From: Aurantimonas sp. Leaf443
GTDB lineage: Bacteria > Pseudomonadota > Alphaproteobacteria > Rhizobiales > Rhizobiaceae
Direction of reading: 5' to 3'
DNA length: 64,000 nucleotides
NCBI RefSeq assembly: GCF_001425575.1
Contig: NZ_LMRD01000008.1
Location: forward strand, 408,081 to 472,080
Shown: positions 55,545-64,000 of the stretch, one piece after another
Layout: every line of letters begins with the position of its first letter
How positions within the stretch are numbered: the first letter of the stretch is position 1
The notes under the pieces: generated by a model
What the model saw: the letters and a program-made list of their open reading frames with translations, nothing else
The model's database searches: none
Told to the model about the DNA's origin: nothing
Made by a program: the position numbers and the translations under genes

Positions 55545-57081
55545 GGCGCTCGGCATGGATGGTCTTCGACAAGTCCCTGATGACGGCCTCGCGGTCGAGG
55601 CTCCCGGCGAAGTGTTCCGAGACGAGCGCGCCCTGGCTCATCACGAGGATGCGGTCAGCCACTTCCGCGGCCTCGTCGAGATCGGCGCACAGGACGAGCG
55701 TCGCGCGCGCCCCGGCCGTCTCGCGCAGCGCCTGGCCGATGTCGCGGCGGGCGGCGATGTCGACGCCCTGGAAGGGCTCGTCGAGGATCAGGAGGCGGCA
55801 GGGCCGCGACAGCCAGCGGGCCAGAACCACCTTCTGCTGGTTGCCGCCCGACAGCGCCGCGATCGGCGCGACCTCGGAGGGCGCGACGATGCCGAGGCGC
55901 CGCACGAAGTCCGCCGCGTGGCGCCGCTCGGCGGCGCGACCGAGGAGGCCCAGGCGGCTGAAGGCGCGTGTGAAGGGCAGCGAGACGTTCTGCGACAGGT
56001 CGAAATCGGGGACCAGAGACGCGCCCGCGCGGTCCTCCGCCGCCATGTGGACGCCGGCCGCGACCGCCGCGCCCGGCGAGGCGGGAGTGAAGACGCGCCC
56101 GTCGAGCAGGATCGTTCCGGCGGCGGCGCGGCGGGCACCGAACAGGCACTCGGCGAGCTCCGTCTTGCCGGCCCCGACGAGACCGACCACGGCCGTCACC
56201 TCGCCGGTGCGCAGCGACAGGGAGACGGGTGGGCTCTCCGGCGCAACGCGAAGGGCGTTCGTCTCCACCACCACCTCCCCACCGGGAACGCGGGCATGGC
56301 CGGCCTTGGCGAGCTGGCGGCCGAGCATGGCCTGAACGGCGGCGCCGTAGTCGAGGGGCGCCGCGAAGTCGCCCGTCACCACGCCGTCGCGCAGCGTGAC
56401 GATGCGGTCGGCGAGGCGACGGATGTCGCCCATGCGGTGCGAAATGTAGAGGACCGGCACGCCGCGGCGCTTCAGGTCGAGGACGACGCGGAACAGCCGC
56501 TCGGCCTCGAAGTCGGAAAGGGCCGAGGTGGGTTCGTCGAGGATCAGGAGCTTCGGGTCGTGGCCGAGCGCCCGGGCGATCGCCACCATCTGCCGGTCGG
56601 CGAGCGAGAGATCGGATACCGGCGTGTTCAGAGGCACGTCGAGGCCGACGCGCTCCGCCATCGCCGCGGCCTCGGCGCGCCAACGCCCGCGCCGGAACAT
56701 CACCGGCCCGCCGCGGCACAGCCGATCGATGCACAGGTTCTCCAGCACGTCCATCGACAGGACGACATTGTCGTTGATCGCCTGGTGGACGACGACGATG
56801 CCCTGACGCAGCGCGTCGGAGGGCGAAGAGGGCCGGAACGGGCGGCCGTCGAGCCGCATCGTGCCGGCGGACGCCTCGTGGACGCCGGCGACGATCTTGA
56901 CGAGCGTCGACTTGCCGGCGCCGTTGGCACCCATGAAGGCGACGATCTCGCCGGCGCAAAGGGTCAGCTCGACGCCTTTCAGCACCGCCGAGGCGCCGAA
57001 GCTCTTCGTCACCCCCTCCAGCGCAAGCCGGGGCGCGTCTCCCGCGGCCGGGCTTCGATGCGCAGCCTGTTCGCCGAGCAC
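55534..57081 (-). CDS. Sugar ABC transporter ATPase with two nucleotide-binding domains (RbsA family)
   Basis: Protein of 515 residues. Domain 1 has Walker A GANGAGKST, the variant signature LSLADRQMV and Walker B LLILDEPTSALSD. Domain 2 has the degenerate Walker A GLVGAGKTE usual for RbsA, signature LSGGNQQKV and Walker B LLILDEPFQGVD. One such polypeptide serves both sites with the RbsC-like permease. Divergent from mtnK over 118 bases containing a candidate operator, so transport and kinase genes are probably induced together. Confidence 0.92.
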   Translation of the reverse strand: MLGEQAAHRSPAAGDAPRLALEGVTKSFGASAVLKGVELTLCAGEIVAFMGANGAGKSTLVKIVAGVHEASAGTMRLDGRPFRPSSPSDALRQGIVVVHQAINDNVVLSMDVLENLCIDRLCRGGPVMFRRGRWRAEAAAMAERVGLDVPLNTPVSDLSLADRQMVAIARALGHDPKLLILDEPTSALSDFEAERLFRVVLDLKRRGVPVLYISHRMGDIRRLADRIVTLRDGVVTGDFAAPLDYGAAVQAMLGRQLAKAGHARVPGGEVVVETNALRVAPESPPVSLSLRTGEVTAVVGLVGAGKTELAECLFGARRAAAGTILLDGRVFTPASPGAAVAAGVHMAAEDRAGASLVPDFDLSQNVSLPFTRAFSRLGLLGRAAERRHAADFVRRLGIVAPSEVAPIAALSGGNQQKVVLARWLSRPCRLLILDEPFQGVDIAARRDIGQALRETAGARATLVLCADLDEAAEVADRILVMSQGALVSEHFAGSLDREAVIRDLSKTIHAERHAA

Positions 57082-57156
57082 GATGCTGATCTCCTCCCGA
57101 ACCGGCTTCTCCCGAGCCGTTTTCGCCGACAGACTTGCTCGAAGCCCTGGCCTATG

Positions 57157-57170
57157 TCAAACCCATTTGA
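57157..57170. promoter_or_regulatory. Candidate operator between the ABC operon and mtnK
   Basis: Inverted repeat TCAAA-CCCA-TTTGA in the divergent control region, flanked by two direct ATGTCA repeats (57154 and 57174). Likely bound by the SorC-family regulator encoded at 59720-60712; inferred from position only. Confidence 0.4.
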
Positions 57171-57199
57171 AAAATGTCAGCGGAAGGGAGATCCGCGCC

Positions 57200-58516
57200 A
57201 TGATCCATTCGGGACCCCTGGAAAAGGACGCACCCCCGGAGGCCGTGCCGGACTACGGGGCCTACGAGCCGCTCGCGCTCGACCGCGTGGCGCTGCGCTT
57301 GGCGGCCTATCCGGAGGTCGCGGCGCGGCTGGGCGGGCGCCCGGAGGACTGGCGCGTGCGCGAGGTCGGCGACGGCAACCTGAACTTCGTCTACATCGTC
57401 GAAGGCCCCGCCGGGTCGGTCTGCGCCAAGCAGGCGCTGCCTTTCGTGCGGCTGGTCGGCGAGAGCTGGCCCCTGCCCCTGTCGCGTTCCTTCTTCGAGC
57501 ATGCCGCGCTGGCGCGCGAGGCGCAGCTTGCCGGAGCCGTGCCGCAGATCCTGCGCTTCGACGGTCCCCAGGCGCTCATCGTCATGGAGAATCTCGCCAC
57601 CCACGTGATCTGGCGCAAGGCGCTGACCGCCCGCGAGCGGCACGAGACGGCAGCGCCGGTTCTCGGGCGCTTCATGGCCGAGACGCTGTTCCGCACGTCC
57701 GATCTCCACCTTCCCGCCGCCCGGAAGAAGCGCGAGATGGCGCTCTTCTCCGCCAATACGGCGCTCGCTAAGATCACCGAGGACCTCGTCTTCACCGATC
57801 CCTACCGCGTGCATCCGCTGAACCGCTGGACGAGCCCGGATCTCGACGAGACGGCGGCCGCCGTGCGTGCCGACACCGAATGGAAGCGCGCCATCCAGGA
57901 TCTGAAGTGGCAGTTCCTGACCTCGGCCGAGGCGCTCGTCCACGGCGATCTGCATACCGGGTCGGTCATGGTCTCGAATGCCGACGGCGCCGAGGACGTG
58001 CGCGTCATCGATCCCGAGTTTGCCTTCTACGGCCCGATGGGCTTCGATGTCGGGGCCCTCCTGGCCAATCTCTTCCTCGCGCATTTCGCCCAGGACGGGC
58101 ACGGGCCGGGCGCCGAGGAGATGAAGGCTTGGCTTCTCGTCCAGGCCTCGCGCGTCTGGGACTGCTTTGCCGGGCGGTTCGGTGAACTCTGGCGGACGGA
58201 GCGAGGCGGCGACGCCTACCCGGTCGCTCTTTTCGAGGCGCAGGGTGAGGCCGATGCGTCGCAGGAGGCGCTGGACGCCTTCCTCGCCCGCCTGCAGGTC
58301 GACGCGCTCGGCTTTGCCGGAGCCAAGATGGCCCGGCGCATCCTCGGCCTCGCGCATGTCTCCGACCTCGAGACGATCGAGCCGGCATCCCTGCGGGCGG
58401 CGTGCGAGACGCGCGCCCTGGCACTCGCCCGCCAGCTCGTCGTCGAGCGCGGCACCATCGCCACCGTCGCGGCCGCCTGCCGGCGTGCCGCCAGCCTTTC
58501 TGGAGCCGCCACATGA
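57200..58516 (+). CDS. mtnK: S-methyl-5-thioribose kinase
   Basis: Protein of 438 residues, close to characterised MtnK. It phosphorylates methylthioribose at C1 in methionine salvage. Protein-kinase-like features include [17 protein letters not shown] (nucleotide loop), the lysine in [18 protein letters not shown], the family segment [26 protein letters not shown] (catalytic loop) and [17 protein letters not shown] (metal site). The start has GGAAGGGAG upstream; the frame is open further 5' but runs through the promoter region. Overlaps mtnA by 4 bases. Confidence 0.95.
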   Translation: MIHSGPLEKDAPPEAVPDYGAYEPLALDRVALRLAAYPEVAARLGGRPEDWRVREVGDGNLNFVYIVEGPAGSVCAKQALPFVRLVGESWPLPLSRSFFEHAALAREAQLAGAVPQILRFDGPQALIVMENLATHVIWRKALTARERHETAAPVLGRFMAETLFRTSDLHLPAARKKREMALFSANTALAKITEDLVFTDPYRVHPLNRWTSPDLDETAAAVRADTEWKRAIQDLKWQFLTSAEALVHGDLHTGSVMVSNADGAEDVRVIDPEFAFYGPMGFDVGALLANLFLAHFAQDGHGPGAEEMKAWLLVQASRVWDCFAGRFGELWRTERGGDAYPVALFEAQGEADASQEALDAFLARLQVDALGFAGAKMARRILGLAHVSDLETIEPASLRAACETRALALARQLVVERGTIATVAAACRRAASLSGAAT

Positions 58517-59631
58517 AGGTCAAGGGACAGCCGACGCGCACGATCTGGGTCGAGGCCGAGCCGGCCGACGGCCGCTCCGGCCGCGTCGGCATCATCGACC
58601 AGACACGCCTGCCGCACCGTTTCGAGACGACGACCCTCGCCTCGCTGGAGGACGCCGTTCACGCCATTCGGGACATGCTGGTGCGCGGCGCTCCGCTGAT
58701 CGGCGCCACCGCCGCCTACGGCGTCGCGCTCGGCCTGCACGCCGACGCCTCCGACGCCCGGATGAAGACGGTGTACGACGCGCTCTTCGCCACGCGTCCG
58801 ACCGCCGTGAACCTGCGCTGGGCGCTCGATCGGATGATGGACGCGCTCCGGCCTTTGCCCGAGGCGGAGCGCGAAGGCGCCGCCTGGGCGCGCGCCGCGG
58901 AGATCGCGGAAGAGGACGTGGCGATCAACCGTCGGATCGGCGAGAACGGCCTCGCCCTCATCCGCGAGATCGCGGCCGGCAAGGGCGCTGGCGAACCCGT
59001 CAACATCCTCACCCATTGCAATGCCGGCTGGCTCGCCACCGTCGACTGGGGCACGGCGACCGCGCCGATCTATCTCGCCCACGAGGCGGGGATTCCCGTC
59101 CATGTCTGGGTCGACGAGACGCGGCCGCGCAACCAGGGCGCGGCGCTCACCGCCTGGGAGCTGAACAATCACGGCGTGCCCCATCATGTCGTGGCCGACA
59201 ATACGGGCGGCCACCTGATGCAGCACGGGATGGTCGACATGGTGATCGTCGGCACCGACCGCACCACCGCCAATGGCGACGTCTGCAACAAGATCGGCAC
59301 CTATCTGAAGGCGCTCGCCGCCCATGACAACGGCGTGCCGTTCTTCGTGGCCCTGCCTTCGCCGACGATCGACTTCTCTCTGAAATCGGGCCGGGACATC
59401 CCGATCGAGGAGCGTGGGGCGCAGGAAATGACCCATGTCTCCGGCAGGACGGAGAATGGCGAGATCGCCTCGCTCCAGGTGACGCCGGACGGCTCGCCCG
59501 TCGTCAATTACGGGTTCGATGTCACCCCGGCCCGCCTCGTCACCGGCCTCATCACCGAGCGCGGTGTCGTCGCCGCCGACGAGGAGGCCATCGCTCGCCT
59601 ATTCTCCGAGCGCCGGCAGGATGCGGCCTGA
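58513..59631 (+). CDS. mtnA: S-methyl-5-thioribose-1-phosphate isomerase
   Basis: Protein of 372 residues of the eIF2B-like MtnA family. It converts methylthioribose 1-phosphate to methylthioribulose 1-phosphate. The catalytic pair is C169 in [17 protein letters not shown] and D249 in [18 protein letters not shown], with [19 protein letters not shown] and the arginine in [11 protein letters not shown] also in place. Start and stop codons of mtnK and mtnA overlap. The next enzyme (MtnB dehydratase or an aldolase of the DHAP-shunt type) is not in the window. Confidence 0.95.
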   Translation: MKVKGQPTRTIWVEAEPADGRSGRVGIIDQTRLPHRFETTTLASLEDAVHAIRDMLVRGAPLIGATAAYGVALGLHADASDARMKTVYDALFATRPTAVNLRWALDRMMDALRPLPEAEREGAAWARAAEIAEEDVAINRRIGENGLALIREIAAGKGAGEPVNILTHCNAGWLATVDWGTATAPIYLAHEAGIPVHVWVDETRPRNQGAALTAWELNNHGVPHHVVADNTGGHLMQHGMVDMVIVGTDRTTANGDVCNKIGTYLKALAAHDNGVPFFVALPSPTIDFSLKSGRDIPIEERGAQEMTHVSGRTENGEIASLQVTPDGSPVVNYGFDVTPARLVTGLITERGVVAADEEAIARLFSERRQDAA

Positions 59632-59719
59632 ACCATGCGGCAGCGGCCCCGTCCCGACCGCAGCCTTTGCGCGACCTTGACCCCGGACGACGCGAAGGAG
59701 GACTGCGACAGCGGGCTTC

Positions 59720-60712
59720 ATGGCGGCGGCATCGGGCGGACCGCCCGTGCGTAAGCCCGGGTCGGCGGTCGCGCCGACCCCCTCGCTCGACGCCGGCCAG
59801 AGCCCGATGGTTCGCGCCGCCTGGGGCTATTTCGTCGAGGACATGAGCCAGGCCGAGATCGCCGAGCGGCTCGGCGTCTCGCGCGCCAGCGTCCACAACT
59901 ATCTGCGCCAGGCCCGCGACGAGGGACTGGTGCGGATCTCGCTCGACCCCGCCGTTCTCGCCCGCTCCCATGCGGCCGCGGCCCTCGCCGCGCGATACGG
60001 GCTCGAAGGCGTCTATCTCGTGCCCGACGTCGCCGAGGCGCCTCTGGAAAGCGTCGCGCGCGCTGCCGCCATGTGGCTCGACGATCTCGTCGCGCCCGAC
60101 GCGACCCTCGGCGTCGCCTGGGGCGAGACCATCCACCGCGTCGCCGAGCTTCTGCCGCGCCGGTCCTATCCGGACATGACGGTGGTCCAGCTCATCGGCT
60201 CGATGGCGCTGCCGTTCCGCTTCACGGCCGAGAGCTGCACGGCTCTCATCGCCGACCGTTTCGGCGCGGCCTGCGCCAACCTCCATGCCCCCGCCGTCCT
60301 GTCGAGCACCGATCTCGTCACGGCCCTGTCGCGCGAGCCGCTCATCGCCCAGCATCTGACGCGCTTTGCGAGTTGCGACACGGCACTCTTCGCCATCGGC
60401 CTCGCGACGGCCGAAAGCCACATCGTCCAGTCCGGCGTCGCAGGGCTCGAGGAGCTTGCATTCTACCGCGCGCGGGACGCGGCCGCCGTCATCGCCGGAC
60501 GCTTCATCGGGCAGGACGGCCGGACCATTCCCGGCCCCCTCGACGGACGCATCATCGGCATCGAGCTCGAGAGGCTTCGCGCCATGCCGCGCCGCATCGC
60601 CGTCTCGGCGGGAAGCGAGCGCGTCCCAGCCCTCGGCGCCGCGCTTCGCGGCGGCTTCGCCACCCACCTCATCGCCGACGCCGCCTCGGCCACTCGACTT
60701 CTCGATCTCTGA
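59720..60712 (+). CDS. SorC-family transcriptional regulator of methylthioribose salvage
   Basis: Protein of 330 residues. The N-terminal helix-turn-helix is AAWGYFVEDMSQAEIAERLG, then VSRASVHNYLRQARDEGLVR. The rest is the sugar-phosphate-binding SorC domain with LGVAWGETIHRVAELLPRR, VVQLIGSMALPFRFTAESCT and FYRARDAAAVIAGRFI. Members sense phosphorylated sugars, so MTR 1-phosphate or MTRu 1-phosphate is a plausible effector. The start at 59720 has a distant GGAGG; an internal start is possible because the first 28 residues are low-complexity. It ends the plus-strand run after mtnA (88-base gap). Confidence 0.85.
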   Translation: MAAASGGPPVRKPGSAVAPTPSLDAGQSPMVRAAWGYFVEDMSQAEIAERLGVSRASVHNYLRQARDEGLVRISLDPAVLARSHAAAALAARYGLEGVYLVPDVAEAPLESVARAAAMWLDDLVAPDATLGVAWGETIHRVAELLPRRSYPDMTVVQLIGSMALPFRFTAESCTALIADRFGAACANLHAPAVLSSTDLVTALSREPLIAQHLTRFASCDTALFAIGLATAESHIVQSGVAGLEELAFYRARDAAAVIAGRFIGQDGRTIPGPLDGRIIGIELERLRAMPRRIAVSAGSERVPALGAALRGGFATHLIADAASATRLLDL

Positions 60713-61222
60713 CGCGATCATGCGGCACAGCGCGCGTCCGGGCGGATCCCGTTCGGCACGCGGCTCGACCGGTGCCTCGTCAGGCCCGCCGCCGAGAGGT
60801 CGATCCAGCAAGACCCCGAACGAAACGCATGACGCGTCGCGTGCCAGAGGCCGTCCAACGGCCGTCCACGGTCGGACCATGGCCGTGGACGACCGCCCTC
60901 GCACCGGATGCGAGGAGCACGCGGGCCCCGAGCTGATCCATCGCATCGACCCATCGACCGGCAGAAGAATGCGCAATTCTCTCGCTCGCGCGCCAGGAGC
61001 CTTTCCGCGCATCAAGACCACGCCTTCCCGGCGATATGAGGCATCTCGCCTTTCCAAACGCTTGTCGCGGGAAGGCCCCCGATGCCTCGGCACGCCAGCA
61101 GTCCATCGCGCCGATGAAATCGACCGAACCGGCGCACCGCGCCGGGCGAAGATGAGAACTACGTCTACGCTACAGCCCTCCTTTTGGACGAGTTCGAATC
61201 CCGCCCGATCCGCCGCTCAGAA
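60713..61222. other. Intergenic stretch without recognisable gene
   Basis: About 510 bases between the convergent SorC and LysR genes. Open frames here have no family sequence or ribosome sites. The one clear structure is an 8-base inverted repeat (GTCCACGG / CCGTGGAC, 60864-60890) that may end transcription. A GTTCGAATCCC tract near 61190 resembles a tRNA T-loop but does not fold into a tRNA. Confidence 0.55.
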
Positions 61223-62191
61223 TTATCCTTTCGACTTGCCGGTTCGAGGCCTGCACCGTTCGTCGGCGCAGGCCTCGCGCACGATGCCGCGCAGCCAGCG
61301 GTGCGCCGGATCGGCGTCGAAACGCGGGTGCCAGGCGAGCGAGATGGCGAGCGCATCGGTTCTTACCGGCAGTTCGAAACTGTGAAGGCCGGCGCGCGCC
61401 GGTTCGGTGAGACGGGCCGGCACGGCGGCCACATGATCGGATGTCCGCACGATCGCCAAGGCGTCGTTGAAATTGGCGACTGCGATCGTTACCGGGCGGA
61501 CGAGCCCGAGCGCCGCAAGCGCCTCATCGATCGGCCCCGAGAAGCGCCCCCGCCGAGAGACCGAGACATGCGGGAAGGAGGCGAAGCTCTCGGGCGTCAC
61601 CACATCCCCCAGTGGGTGGCCGGGGCGCACCACGCCGATGAAGCGGTCGTGGAACAGCGCTTGTAGTCGAATTTCCGGTCCCATCGCGCCGATGACGCCG
61701 ATATCGGCGTCGACGCGGGCTTCCCGCAAGGCTTCGACATCCTCCTTGTCCTGATGGGCGAAGCGCAGCCGGACCTGCGGAGCTTCGCGGGCGGCATGGG
61801 AAGCGAGCGCCGCGCCGAAGGTGCCGACGAAGCCGTCGCTGGCGCGGATGACGAAGGTGCGCTCCAGCCGGGAAAGATCGAGTTCGTCGTCACCGCGCAC
61901 CAATGCCTCGGCCTCCGTAACGAGGCTGCGCAAGCGTTCGCGCAAAGCTTCCGCGCGCGGCGTCGGCACCAATCCGCGCCCGGCGCGCACGAGAACCGGG
62001 TCGCCGACGAGATGGCGGATACGGGAGAGCTGGCGGCTCATCGCCGGTGCGGAGAGGTTCAGCCGCTGTGCCGCACCCACGACGCTTCCTTCCGACAGCA
62101 GCGCATCGAGCGTCACCAGCAGGTTCATGTCGAGTTGTGGGATAGGACGCTTCGCTGCGGGCCTGGTCGGCATTGTCGGGCAGGCCCTCAT
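61223..62191 (-). CDS. LysR-family transcriptional regulator
   Basis: Protein of 322 residues from ATG 62191; ATG 62173 is an alternative. Winged helix-turn-helix: MNLLVTLDALLSEGSVVGAA, then LNLSAPAMSRQLSRIRHLVG, of the NodD/PcpR-like branch with DPVLVRAGRGLVPTPRA. The effector domain includes HDRFIGVVRPGHPLG and VRTSDHVAAVPARLTEPA. Divergent from the MFS exporter gene across a 118-base A/T-rich region with ATTGCA dyads, so it probably controls that gene and itself. Confidence 0.87.
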   Translation of the reverse strand: MRACPTMPTRPAAKRPIPQLDMNLLVTLDALLSEGSVVGAAQRLNLSAPAMSRQLSRIRHLVGDPVLVRAGRGLVPTPRAEALRERLRSLVTEAEALVRGDDELDLSRLERTFVIRASDGFVGTFGAALASHAAREAPQVRLRFAHQDKEDVEALREARVDADIGVIGAMGPEIRLQALFHDRFIGVVRPGHPLGDVVTPESFASFPHVSVSRRGRFSGPIDEALAALGLVRPVTIAVANFNDALAIVRTSDHVAAVPARLTEPARAGLHSFELPVRTDALAISLAWHPRFDADPAHRWLRGIVREACADERCRPRTGKSKG

Positions 62192-62202
62192 TCATACGTT
62201 TG

Positions 62203-62240
62203 GTGCAATCATATGATATCGACATTGCACTGTATGCAAT
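62203..62240. promoter_or_regulatory. Candidate LysR binding region with ATTGCA/TGCAAT dyads
   Basis: Two overlapping inverted repeats: GTGCAAT (62203-62209) with ATTGCAC (62224-62230), and ATTGCA (62224-62229) with TGCAAT (62235-62240). The second contains a T-N11-A LysR core. They sit between the divergent LysR and MFS starts. Confidence 0.55.
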
Positions 62241-62309
62241 ACATGGCTGGATCTATCGAAGGTCGAAACCCAACCCTCCCGAAAGGGAGATCTTCGATCG
62301 GCCCCAGAT

Positions 62310-63800
62310 ATGCCCCACACCGCCCATTCCCCGGCTCCCCATCCGCAGGGGGCCGCTCATCCGGCATCCCACACTCATTCGAACGCGCCGCACCCCCATC
62401 ACCGGCCGATCCATTCGGGCATGGTGCTGACCGGCCTCTCGCTCGCCATCCTGCTTTCCCAGCTCGGCACCAACATCATCAACGTCGCTCTGCCCACGCT
62501 TGTGAAGGATCTCGGCGTCGAGTTCGGCTCGGTCCAATGGGTGGTGGTGAGCTATCTGCTCGTCGTCACCGCGCTTATCGTGGGCGTCGGCCGTTTCGGC
62601 GATCAGCTTGGCAAGAAGCGGCTCTATCTCTGGGGGCTGGCCATCTTCATGGCAGCCTCCGTTCTTTGCGCCTTGTCCAACAATCTGCCGCTCCTGATCG
62701 CCGGTCGGGCCGGACAAGGCCTCGGCGGCGCGATCCTGATGGCGCTGTCCTTCGCCTTCGTCGGCGAAGTGTTTCCCAGGGAACGCGCCGGCTTCGCCAT
62801 GGGCGTTCTCTCCACCATGGTCTCCTTCGGCATCGCGCTCGGGCCGTCGCTCGGCTCGCTGGCGCTGGCCGCCTTCGGCTGGCAGGCCGTGTTCTGGGTG
62901 AACCTGCCTTTCGGCCTGATGGCCTTCCTGCTGGTCAGCCGCTACCTGCCGAACGCCATCGATGCGCCGAAGCATCCGGTTCCCGCCGCGCGTTTCGACT
63001 GGCTCGGCACGATCCTGCTGGCGCTGACGCTCGGGGCCTATTCGCTGGCCATGACCTTCTCCGGCAAGTTGGGCTTCGGCTCGCCGCTGGTTCTGCAGCT
63101 GGGACTTGGCGCGCTCGTCGGCCTCGTCCTCTTCCTCGCCGTGCAGGTCAGGGCAAGCGCCCCGCTGCTGAAGCTCGCCATGTTCCGCAATGCGCTGCTT
63201 TCGCTCAGCATGGTGATGAGCGTGCTCGTCTATGCGGTGATGATGGCGACGCTGGTTCTCGGGCCGTTCTTCCTGTCGAAGGCACTTGGTCTCGATACGC
63301 GCATGGTCGGCCTCGTCATGACGGTCGGTCCTCTCGCCGCCGCCATCATGGGTGTGCCGGCCGGCACGGTCGCCGACCGTATCGGCGCGAAGCTCGCCAT
63401 GGTCATCGGGCTCGCCCTGTTCACCGTCGGTGCCTTTGCGATGTCCTGGCTGTCGCTCGACGGCGGGGTCGCCACCTATATCGTCGCGATCCTCTTCATC
63501 AGCGTTGGCCTCGCCTTTTTCCAGACGCCGAACAACACCGCCGTCATGGCCGACGCGCGGCCCGAACAACGTGGGCTCGTCTCCGGCCTGCTGGCGCTCG
63601 CCCGCAATCTCGGCCTCATCACCGGCGCTTCGCTGATGGGGGCGCTCTTTGCCCATGCCGTCGGCGGTGATGCTGCGACAGCCACCCCCGACATGGTGGC
63701 GGAAGGCCTGCGGTTCGCCTTCCGCATCGCCTCCGCCATGGCGGCGGCGGCCTTCCTCATCTCTCTCACCACGCTCACCCGGCGTCAGCGTCACGCCTGA
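62310..63800 (+). CDS. MFS drug-export transporter, DHA2 (14-helix) family
   Basis: Protein of 496 residues. A histidine/proline-rich cytoplasmic N-terminus of about 36 residues precedes 14 predicted membrane segments. Motif A-like GRFGDQLGKKRLYLWG follows helix 2, and motif C-type FGIALGPSLGSLAL is in helix 5. NIINVALPTLVKDLGVEFGS at the start is typical of EmrB-like exporters. An internal ATG at 62421 would remove the His-rich tail. Proton-driven efflux of a small hydrophobic compound is likely; the substrate is unknown. LysR control is inferred from the divergent gene. Confidence 0.88.
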   Translation: MPHTAHSPAPHPQGAAHPASHTHSNAPHPHHRPIHSGMVLTGLSLAILLSQLGTNIINVALPTLVKDLGVEFGSVQWVVVSYLLVVTALIVGVGRFGDQLGKKRLYLWGLAIFMAASVLCALSNNLPLLIAGRAGQGLGGAILMALSFAFVGEVFPRERAGFAMGVLSTMVSFGIALGPSLGSLALAAFGWQAVFWVNLPFGLMAFLLVSRYLPNAIDAPKHPVPAARFDWLGTILLALTLGAYSLAMTFSGKLGFGSPLVLQLGLGALVGLVLFLAVQVRASAPLLKLAMFRNALLSLSMVMSVLVYAVMMATLVLGPFFLSKALGLDTRMVGLVMTVGPLAAAIMGVPAGTVADRIGAKLAMVIGLALFTVGAFAMSWLSLDGGVATYIVAILFISVGLAFFQTPNNTAVMADARPEQRGLVSGLLALARNLGLITGASLMGALFAHAVGGDAATATPDMVAEGLRFAFRIASAMAAAAFLISLTTLTRRQRHA

Positions 63801-63816
63801 GCCGGAGACCTTTCAG

Positions 63817-63900
63817 ATGATCCAGAACCATTCACCGATATCGGGCGCCGAGCGCCCGATCCCGCCCGAACGCCGCCTGCGCGTGGCGGAGGTGTGTTGA
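63817..63900 (+). pseudogene. 5' end of a gene cut off by an IS21-like element
   Basis: ATG 63817 has GGAGA 8 bases upstream and follows the MFS stop by 16 bases. The frame reads MIQNHSPISGAERPIPPERR then LRVAEVC and hits TGA at 63898-63900, within the first bases of the insertion element (TGTTGA). The start of a second operon gene has therefore probably been separated from its body by the insertion. Too little remains to name it. Confidence 0.5.
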
Positions 63901-64000
63901 TTTCCACTGAGAGCTGACCCAGGCAGCTTCGGTTTTTCCATCGAGAATTGACCCATGTTTGAACTCGTCTCCACGCCATCGGTGCGGGGACATCGGAGTG
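63895..64000 (+). mobile_element. End of an IS21-family insertion sequence, partial
   Basis: From 63895 the sequence begins TGTTGATTTCCACTGAGAGC TGACCC and then TTTTCCATCGAGAATTGACCC. These are two related direct repeats of the form TTTCCA-T/C-GAGA-TGACCC, the terminal multiple-repeat layout of rhizobial IS21-type elements whose ends start with TG. An ATG at 63955 after a short gap opens a frame MFELVSTPSVRGHRS that runs off the window and would be the start of the istA-like transposase. Family assignment rests on remembered terminal pattern. Confidence 0.65.

Noticed and set aside
61155..61212. Possible tRNA 3' end (GTTCGAATCCC followed by GATCCGCC)
   Set aside because: The T-arm stem has two mismatches (ACGAG against CCCGC), and no anticodon arm or 5' acceptor strand pairs upstream. 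At most a degenerate fragment.

Overview
The window is a very GC-rich (by eye about 68-70 percent), densely packed stretch of an alphaproteobacterial chromosome or chromid. The catabolic gene content, many ABC transporters, AmiC/AmiR-type control and gene style suggest Hyphomicrobiales (Rhizobiales). This placement is inference from content; there is no rRNA or tRNA in the window to confirm it. Most of the DNA is catabolic modules, each with its own transporter and local regulator.

Layout. 1-6440: hexuronate module, with a truncated ABC permease, its ATPase and binding protein, uxaC, a divergent GntR regulator and uxuA. 6448-13643: branched-chain keto acid dehydrogenase operon (acyl-CoA dehydrogenase, E1 alpha, E1 beta, E2, E3) divergent from a LysR gene that carries an in-frame stop. 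13778-14530: HD-domain hydrolase. 14730-19278: hydroxyproline-type module (GntR, DapA-family deaminase, FAD oxidoreductase, proline racemase-family epimerase) with a scar holding two gene remnants in its middle. 19402-21141: chemoreceptor. 21292-30853: short-chain amide/urea operon on the minus strand, running from an antiterminator leader through amiC, amiR and urtABCDE to a formamidase and a double nitrilase. 31023-37176: single genes (SDR, manC, RibD-like reductase, second chemoreceptor, host-attachment protein). 37498-43241: heavy-metal RND efflux genes. 43343-49917: tetR, amidohydrolase and livKHMGF operon. 50170-52350: tandem DUF1428 protein, RidA homologue and WYL regulator. 52351-53416: degenerate DNA with a TRAP permease remnant. 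53417-60712: methylthioribose uptake and salvage (ABC transporter, mtnK, mtnA, SorC regulator). 61223-64000: LysR, MFS exporter, and a gene cut off by the end of an IS21-like element.

The most notable system is the amide operon. Its leader on the minus strand carries two small hairpins with hexanucleotide loops that have A at position 1 and G at position 4. The second overlaps the 5' arm of a strong terminator hairpin placed just before amiC. This is the expected architecture for ANTAR-protein antitermination, and the operon encodes the ANTAR protein (AmiR) and its ligand sensor (AmiC) as its first two genes. The last gene fuses two nitrilase domains, the second of which has lost its catalytic cysteine.

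Signs of decay and rearrangement are scattered through the window: the broken LysR beside the bkd operon, the remnant pair inside the hydroxyproline module, the TRAP remnant near 53 kb, and the insertion sequence at the right edge. Strong inverted repeats lie after several binding-protein genes (27650, 46712, 1615) and between convergent genes (19289, 37246). These probably set transporter stoichiometry and end transcripts, respectively.
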